Notes under the pieces: generated by a model
Database searches by the model: none
Told to the model about the DNA's origin: nothing
What the model saw: only the letters and a program-made list of their open reading frames with translations
Position numbers and translations under genes: made by a program
Shown: positions 57,589 through 64,000 of the stretch, piece by piece
Position numbering within the stretch: position 1 is the stretch's first letter
How the letters are laid out: each line of letters begins with the position of its first letter
Origin: Diadema setosum
Taxonomy: Eukaryota; Echinodermata; Echinoidea; Diadematoida; Diadematidae
DNA length: 64,000 nt
Assembly: GCA_033980235.1 (NCBI GenBank)
Contig: CM067067.1
Location: 14,544,401-14,608,400, forward strand
Reading direction: 5' to 3'

Positions 57589-60500
57589 AATGATCTATGC
57601 GTGTGTGTGTGTTTGATTAGGTGTATCTGTTCCCTAAAGTGGATAAAGTAAAATGAAATATTTATGGATTCTTTTTCTTTTATTTCATAAGTTTTCCCGA
57701 TAAAATATTGTCTATAAATATTCCATAAATATTACTCTCGACTTTCAAAATACTTATTAAAGAATTTCAGGGGGTAAGGTCCTTACACAGTATTGGTCTA
57801 GTAAAAGCAACATTCTTTTGATTGCGAGTAAGTGAAAGTTGAAAAGTTCCCCTTTGGCGCATACTATGAAATGTATGATAATGTGAAACATCTGGCTAAA
57901 GGTATGTGACAAAGAGTTATCTTCTAAAACTTGTCCCAAATTATTCACAAACAATTCAGTAATCTTCAGACACTTCAACAACAACAAAAAAAGAATAATG
58001 TTCTTGTTCTCAGCTAGCACGGTGTAATGTAATAATCGTTGGTTTTTGTATTCTAAAAATCCTATATCAGTTCGTAGTTCAGTGCCATTTCCTGAATTAA
58101 GCTGACACCATAATATAAAATGTGGTAAAATGAACGTGGAAAACGAATGAAGCAATAGCAAATTAGGGGGATGAGTGAAGCCTTTTAGTATTAAAAGATT
58201 AATGACAAACCTGCGATGTGATAATATTATTTCCTCATTTTTTTATTTGCATAAATTAACAGTGACCAATTTCCACTACTTCGCAAAAACTCGAGAAAAA
58301 CTTCATTTTCATGATTTATAACTTAGATATTAAATCTTTTCGCCGTTCACTTTTTTTCTTTTCTTTTTCACCTGTATATGAACGTCCACATATCCATGAG
58401 CTGTGTAACGCAGCCTATAAATTCAGACTTGATAGCACTACTGCTGAATGCACCTAATATGATCTGAGACAGCTTGAAATCCGATCATCGTAGTTTATAT
58501 GGTTGCATTTTGTCTAAACATCTTGAAAAGCAAGTGAAGATGGGCTTTTCGTTAGGGTTTACTCAAAGTCATCCAGAATCTTATCAGTGAAAACATTTTG
58601 AAAAGTGATCCAAACAGCATGCAATGTCAAGAGAATTGGAATGTCTCGAAGCGGGTAGAACATCACACCCTAATGGGTAGTTTCCTTTATACATAGCTCT
58701 TTGGGTTTTGTTAGATTGTTTTTTGGCTTTCCTCAGGATATATAACTTATCAGAGATGGCCTCGAACGTTATTACAGAAACATAACGGTTATTGGCCTTT
58801 ATTTGATTTTTATGTGGTCATTAGGAATGACTTGCGTTTTGCAAATATTGTGGTGTATTGTAATACACCATACGCAAGGTATGGGGCACGTTTATTGCCT
58901 ATATTTAGAGTTATCAGGTTCTAAATCATTCTCCCTTGACATTCGATTTGGTTTGCTCATGTCTGTACGTGAGAGGGCTGGTAATGAGATTTGAACTTAT
59001 TTCGAAGCATATTGTCAATGTTATGAAAATTCAAGTGGTGGTATAGCAAAGCGTTTGTTGAAATAAGACAACAATGAACAAAAAAATATCATAATTTGTC
59101 ACATTTTTATTGATGCTGAGACCCATTTTCACTTCTACTTACTAATCAACATTACCCGCTAAAATTGATAACACATAACTTTACACAGTATTCATGTCAT
59201 GTAGCATGTATAAATTTATCAGATACGGCATTTTTCTGTTTTTTAAGGTGTTTGTGTGAACTTGTGTATTAATGAATGCATTATGTTCGTGTTTCATGGG
59301 TGTGAAATTGCTCAGAGGTACGAAAACTACATAAGGAAATAGGAGTAGTTTTCCAACTATAACAATCCTATCTAGCTAGACCTTAAGCATTGAATTCCTA
59401 CACCTGATGGATAAGACGGATTAATCAAATGATAGATATTGTTTGTGCACGTGTAGATCTTGCAAACTTTGCCGGCATGAAATTTGCAACTGTCAAAGCA
59501 AGTATAGGCCTACGCTATAGGCAGCCAAATATCAAACCGGGGATTAAAAAAAAGAAAAGAAGAAGACAAAAAAGTTTTATGTTCGCAACGAAAACTTGCA
59601 GTGTTTTGCAAATTCACGTCCTTATACGACTTATCCCATGATATCACCAAATCGCAAAAAGGCGAACGTGCTTATCGGTGCCAGCGATGACGCAAATTCT
59701 CTATTTAGTGTACGGCAAAGTGCTTGCAGCTGGATATAGAGATCTTATTCCTCGTGGTGATTTTTGTTATCATCACCTTTCTTGTTGTGACAAGTTGCAT
59801 CTGTGTTTAAGCTGAGATGGCATACCTTGGAATCAATTATGTATTTTGTTGGATAAATTGATACCCTGATTGCATCTATACGTAGGCAAGTGTTGCTATA
59901 ATTATGAAGATGATCTATGCTGAGCCGTATGAATCCGTCAACAAGAACCAAATTCGTTCTCTGAATCCAAGCTATAAGGTTGAGGGAATTCAATCGTTTT
60001 GCTATTATTCCACTGAAGATTAAAAGTGGTCTCCATTAGCGTTGACAAAATCCATCACCATTCTTTTCTTGTCAGTAAATGTGGCCTTTTGAGGCGTTTT
60101 AAAAGTGAAAGTATTTTTGATAAGCCCACCTACCTCATTGAACGTACACAGGTAAAGGTTATTGATGTCTATTGTCATCTGTTGGCCAGAAATAAAATAT
60201 CTTGGTTTATTTAAAAAGGACAGGGGGGGGGGGGGGGAGGGAATCAATATATAGGAATTGGAATTCCAGAACTCTTAATCACTGAGATAAATATACGTGA
60301 TTAATAAAAGTTAGAAAAAATAGATAAATCCAGGAAAAGAAGAGAACTACTATCTTCTTATGTTGATTTCACCAATTACTTTAATGTTATAGTATGAAAC
60401 ATTTGGAAAGATTATGCCCACAGATTTATGACAGAAAACATCAAAAAATCCATCTTTGTAAAAAGTTTAAATGTATAATACCCATGACAGGATAAAATAG

Positions 60501-61587
60501 AATGCTATACGTTATAAAAAAATAACACAGAGTAATAATACAGCTGTATGTCAACACTTATCTATTTATCTTGATGTATGTCTAATGGGGAATACGCGAA
60601 CTGAGGTTTTGCTTAAATTGAAAAAGATCAATTATATATGGCTTCAGAACGAATTAACACAACGTGTATCTTTAACAAATGCAGAATATTTCGTTCATCA
60701 AGGTCATCTTTTCCATCTTCTTTTTTTCCCAAATTCTCTCTTTCCTTTTTCTCTCTCTCTCTGTCTGTTTAAGACCCTTCCTTATTCTTTTCCTTCTCCC
60801 CCCCCCCCTCTCTCTCTCTCTCTTTCATCTCTCCCACTCCGCAGAGCTATCATCACATGCCATCAAATACGCGGAAGGGATCAAATGACGGATTCTGCCA
60901 TAAGTCAAACATCGTAACATAATACAATCTCTTTCTTTTTGCGCACCTTCGGCACATCTTTCTTCCCCGGCCCTTCGGTCTAGATTTTGTGACCTGTACA
61001 ATACCACTAATCTGCGGGTATAGATTCGCAAGTGGGATTTTGTTGTTTTAATCACACTTGACGCTGACGAGAACGAGCCGCTTCTATATCTTTATCATCC
61101 ATGCTTGTTACATGTTCTGGATCACAGAGTAAAAAAAAAAAAAAAAAAAGTTTTACCATTATTATCTTAATTACGGAGAAGACTTGAGGTAAAGAAATTA
61201 CGTTTTGGCAGACCTTTGTTCAATCTTCCAAGTTGTTATTGACTATGTAAGATGTTCTCTCTAGTGAATGAGTGTAAATGGCAATTTTTATCTAATTTTT
61301 GCAGTTTGGAATATGAAATAAATGTTATTTGATAGAAAAAAAGCTGATCACCTATATTTAAATAACGATAACGAATCTTACCATTTGATAAGCACCGAAT
61401 CTTCACATTCTGGTATATTCTACTGGGACACACATATTCTGGCAAGTGAAACCCAGTGAGTTGCAAGATTTATAGTGTACTTCACGATAAGTTCCTTTCA
61501 CGATGGTATTCTGTATTCTCAATGTTTTTGTCCGAAACTTTAATTGATTATTTCTTCTCTTAGCGTACATTCAATGAACTTGCTTTT
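55829..61587. other. No gene seen
   Basis: A/T-rich with poly-G and poly-T runs and (CT)n tracts. Frames up to 134 codons (56183-56587, 57757-58161) are Phe/Leu/Ile-rich or lack any recognisable domain or splice context. Confidence 0.5.
57438..57587 (+). repeat. T-run joined to G-run, then (CT)n(TA)n
   Basis: About 21 T followed directly by 13 G (57438-57471). CT and TA units follow at 57530-57587. No gene is seen around it. Confidence 0.9.
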
Positions 61588-61700
61588 TATGTTTATACAG
61601 TGCTTTTGTGTTGAATTTAATTGAATTGAACAGGTTTTATTAAAAATCATGTCTCGCAGCCAAAGGCTGAATTGCACATGTTTACACTCATAATGACAAA
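61588..61700 (-). mobile_element. Retroposon 3' end, relative of the 3.7-kb copy
   Basis: The minus strand reads GCAATTCAGCCTTTGGCTGC, then TTAATAAAACCTGTTC, then a TTCAATTCAATTAAATTCAA tail. It shares word order and tail type with 3695-3772. No open reading frame is associated with it. Confidence 0.45.
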
Positions 61701-61869
61701 AACAGATTATTTCAGCGCTCTGTACAAGCAATGTATGTATTGAATAACCTGTTTTTCTGTTAATTAATGTCGCAAATGATAATGCGCAAACTTTAAAACT
61801 GTTTTTTTTTTTAAGATTGTATTGATAATGAAATGCAGGAACAAAACTGAATTGAACTTACTCAGAAGA

Positions 61870-61878
61870 TATATAAGG
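61870..61878 (+). promoter_or_regulatory. Possible TATA box (TATATAAGG)
   Basis: A good TATA match followed about 30 nt later by a pyrimidine-rich possible start and about 300 bp of more G+C-balanced DNA with short open frames (61916-62066, 61991-62224) on the plus strand. None of those frames is recognisable. It could be a promoter with a first exon, a fragment of an LTR, or chance. Confidence 0.22.
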
Positions 61879-62224
61879 TCAGCTTGTTTGTCGCACGCTT
61901 TTATCACTTTCACTGCATGTCAAGACATCGCGGATCCGTGTATACGAGTATAAAGACGGTTGCTTTAATCCCGCGGCATGAGCGCTGGGGATGCACTCCT
62001 TTCGATCGTGCTTCAAAGGAACTTGTTGTGGCAAAATCGATGCAACTTATATTGCAGCTGTGATAAGACAGAGACGCAGTTATGTTGGTGTGTCTTCTCT
62101 CCTCCTGCGGCAATCGCAGCAGTTTAAAGTTTGTCTCGACATCACCGCGGATGAAAGCTCTATCGCCATGAAGGAGCGACTACAGCCACAGCATCGACTA
62201 AGAGAGGGGAGTGGCCGACCTTAG

Positions 62225-64000
62225 ACTTCTAAACTTTACGGTGGAAAAAAAAAGTGGTATAGAGAATAGAACTTAACGATGATATACCAAGCATTGCCCA
62301 TGTTATTCATCACCGCCTACGCATGCTCGTGGCGAAAAATCTTCGTGAACTCTGCACTGATTTTGCACACGTCATTAAACAGGAGGATGAATTTAATGTT
62401 TAGATGAGAATAATAGCATTTAGTGACCGGTTATGACCGGTTGCTCGTTGACTTTCAAGTTACTTTAATTGAAACTTGACAGATTGCGTTTAGGCCTACG
62501 TTGTTGTTAGAGTGTGTTTATCTGTATACGCCTGTATATGAGTGTGTCTGTCCGTATATTCATAAGTAGTCTTCCTTATACATCTAATAAAACAAACCTA
62601 TTTTGACAACTTTAATTTCCTTAAAGTTATGATCTCTCAATCTTTGTATATGTCAATGCTATTTTGCAACTTTTAAAGTCTTTTTCAAGTTTTTAGGTGT
62701 TTTAGGGTGCCTTTTTGAAGTGAATTCTAGTGCCCGTTCTATAAGGAAACAATGAACTTTCAGTTTTCATGACAAGGTATAATCACTGTGAAGCTCCATA
62801 ATTTGTATACTCTTCTCATTTCACATGGTTTTGCTTACTTTATTCTCTGTTATCAAAGAAATTAAGAATAAATTGTATACGTGTTTGTCAAAAATATGAT
62901 AAAATTTGAATTGAACTGAATTGATTTGAATGCTCGTAAGCAAGCAACCACGTGACTGATAGCGTAATTACCTGTGCTTACAGTCCCCTCCGAATGACTA
63001 TAAGCAATGAGGATAAACTACCTGCCAAGGTACATAACTACTGCAAGCAAAGGGAATCGAACCAGTGACCTCGCGATTGATAGTCCGTGTTTTCATCCGC
63101 TGAGTCACGGCAACTCGTCAAATTTCAGACAAGTTGCAGCAAGAGCACGGGTATATCTACACATGCAGGCGCAAACGCATTCACGCTAAATCTAATTGCA
63201 AGGAATATGATATACATGTATCTAAATAAATCTTAAAAAAAACAACAACACGAATATCGAGCCAAATGCTTATGCTGCGATTTAAGATTTGCTAAAACAA
63301 AAACAAACAAAAAATACACCTATATATATATTTCAGGGAACCAAATTGCTCGTCTATCATAATAGTTTGAAATTTGATTGAAAGCTATCCAATGTGACAG
63401 ACAAAGGTGGAACTGTACCCAAAATGAAATTATTATACCAATTTTGTTTATTACCACACGTACAATAAAGACAAAAGAGCAATCAAATGGAAATAGCAAT
63501 TTAGAGCACTCGCTCAGAGATGTTTGTTCAGTCAATTTGCACCTTGATTGTTACTAACTCGAAATTGTCTGAGGCAAGGAACATCTCCCCTCGTTTGTTT
63601 TTCTTTTCTTTGCCAGATGTCAATACAGCGCTTAATGAGTATCTAATCATAAACGAAGCATATGTTTCTCTATTCCATTTTTAGCCTACAAAAGATGTGC
63701 GTGGGCCAGTGCATATAATATAGGACGAGATATACGATGACACTCGGAATAATATGTTCCCAACGGTAGCTTTCCGATTGCTCGCCAGCGCGCCATTTAT
63801 CGGGGAAGTCCTTCCCAGTCATTGGATAATTACTTTAGGGATCTGGCGTATGAAAACGTTTATAGAGCGTGTGAAGAGGGAGCGACATAACGACATCTGC
63901 CATTGGGAATCTTTCTTTATTCAATTACCCTTTTCATTGGGAACGCGGTGGCCGGCCAACCGGCGTCATCAAAGTGATAGGCAACATTGAATAGTGCAGA
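62225..64000. other. Mostly no gene seen
   Basis: Contains a (TTGAA)-type tail near 62905-62930 and the tRNA-like SINE fragment at 63045-63115. The last 300 bp has an open frame (63754-63990) of unknown meaning. Confidence 0.5.
63045..63115 (-). mobile_element. tRNA-like fragment, probably a SINE head
   Basis: On the minus strand TGACTCAGCGG (63097-63107) fits a polymerase III A box and GGTTCGATTCCC (63052-63063) fits a B box, about 34 nt apart, as in a tRNA. GGACTATCAATC lies between them where the anticodon arm should be, but the arm does not pair properly. This therefore looks like a tRNA-derived SINE, not a working tRNA gene. A tRNA-specific fold search would settle it. Confidence 0.4.

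Noticed and set aside
56183..58161. Two 134-codon frames as genes
   Set aside because: Phe/Leu/Ile-rich translations of A/T- and pyrimidine-rich DNA, without domains or splice sites.

Overview
This is a stretch of animal nuclear DNA: A+T-rich, full of microsatellites and small decayed transposable elements, with very long spaces between coding sequences and splice signals at coding edges. The only complete gene I can defend is a rhodopsin-class G-protein-coupled receptor on the minus strand (22358..23458). Its sequence falls in the bombesin / endothelin / CCHamide peptide-receptor group. Several repeat families (arrays of short TTCCGAAG-type units, a TTTCATAAAGCTGTTC-type MITE, (TTGAA)n-tailed retroposons, the recurrent word TAGGCCTA) resemble what I remember from marine invertebrate deuterostomes. 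An echinoderm is my best guess; this is an inference from memory, not a database match. There are no operons, ribosome binding sites, CRISPR arrays or other bacterial signs.

Layout. 1-8.3 kb: low-complexity A/T-rich DNA, the tail of a non-LTR retrotransposon on the minus strand (about 1.36-1.66 kb), a retroposon 3' end (3.7 kb), a CpG-rich degenerate repeat (4.68-5.25 kb) and a 173-bp MITE (7.36 kb). 8.27-9.31 kb: three tandem copies of a ~180-bp unit, the first interrupted by a fold-back element. 9.3-22.3 kb: mostly featureless, with a possible minus-strand first exon (12.03-12.10 kb), a second fold-back element (15.46 kb) and a near-perfect 29-bp inverted repeat (18.88-19.03 kb). 22.36-23.51 kb: the receptor gene. 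25.57-26.4 kb: an inverted array of CTCGTGGGC-like words and a second LINE tail. 27.59-28.14 kb: a fold-back element nested inside an older member of its own family. 28.7-30.9 kb: long trinucleotide repeats, a 63-bp duplication and an 'AAGATGGCCGCC' tandem repeat. 32.8-34.3 kb: a candidate signal-peptide exon and a weaker candidate exon. 34.7-45.5 kb: two more fold-back elements and two tiny CCAAGGAG palindromes, one with 5-bp target duplications. 50.4-51.2 kb: an 844-bp element that is nearly one long inverted repeat. 53-64 kb: duplicated fragments, possible promoter patches and a tRNA-like SINE fragment.

No pathway can be assembled from one receptor gene. The most informative content is the mobile DNA. 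At least three fold-back elements have 9-bp target duplications, one has an empty-site control inside the window, and one is inserted into its own relative. Alongside them is what looks like a family of 27-40 bp palindromic insertions. I found no convincing new multi-gene system.
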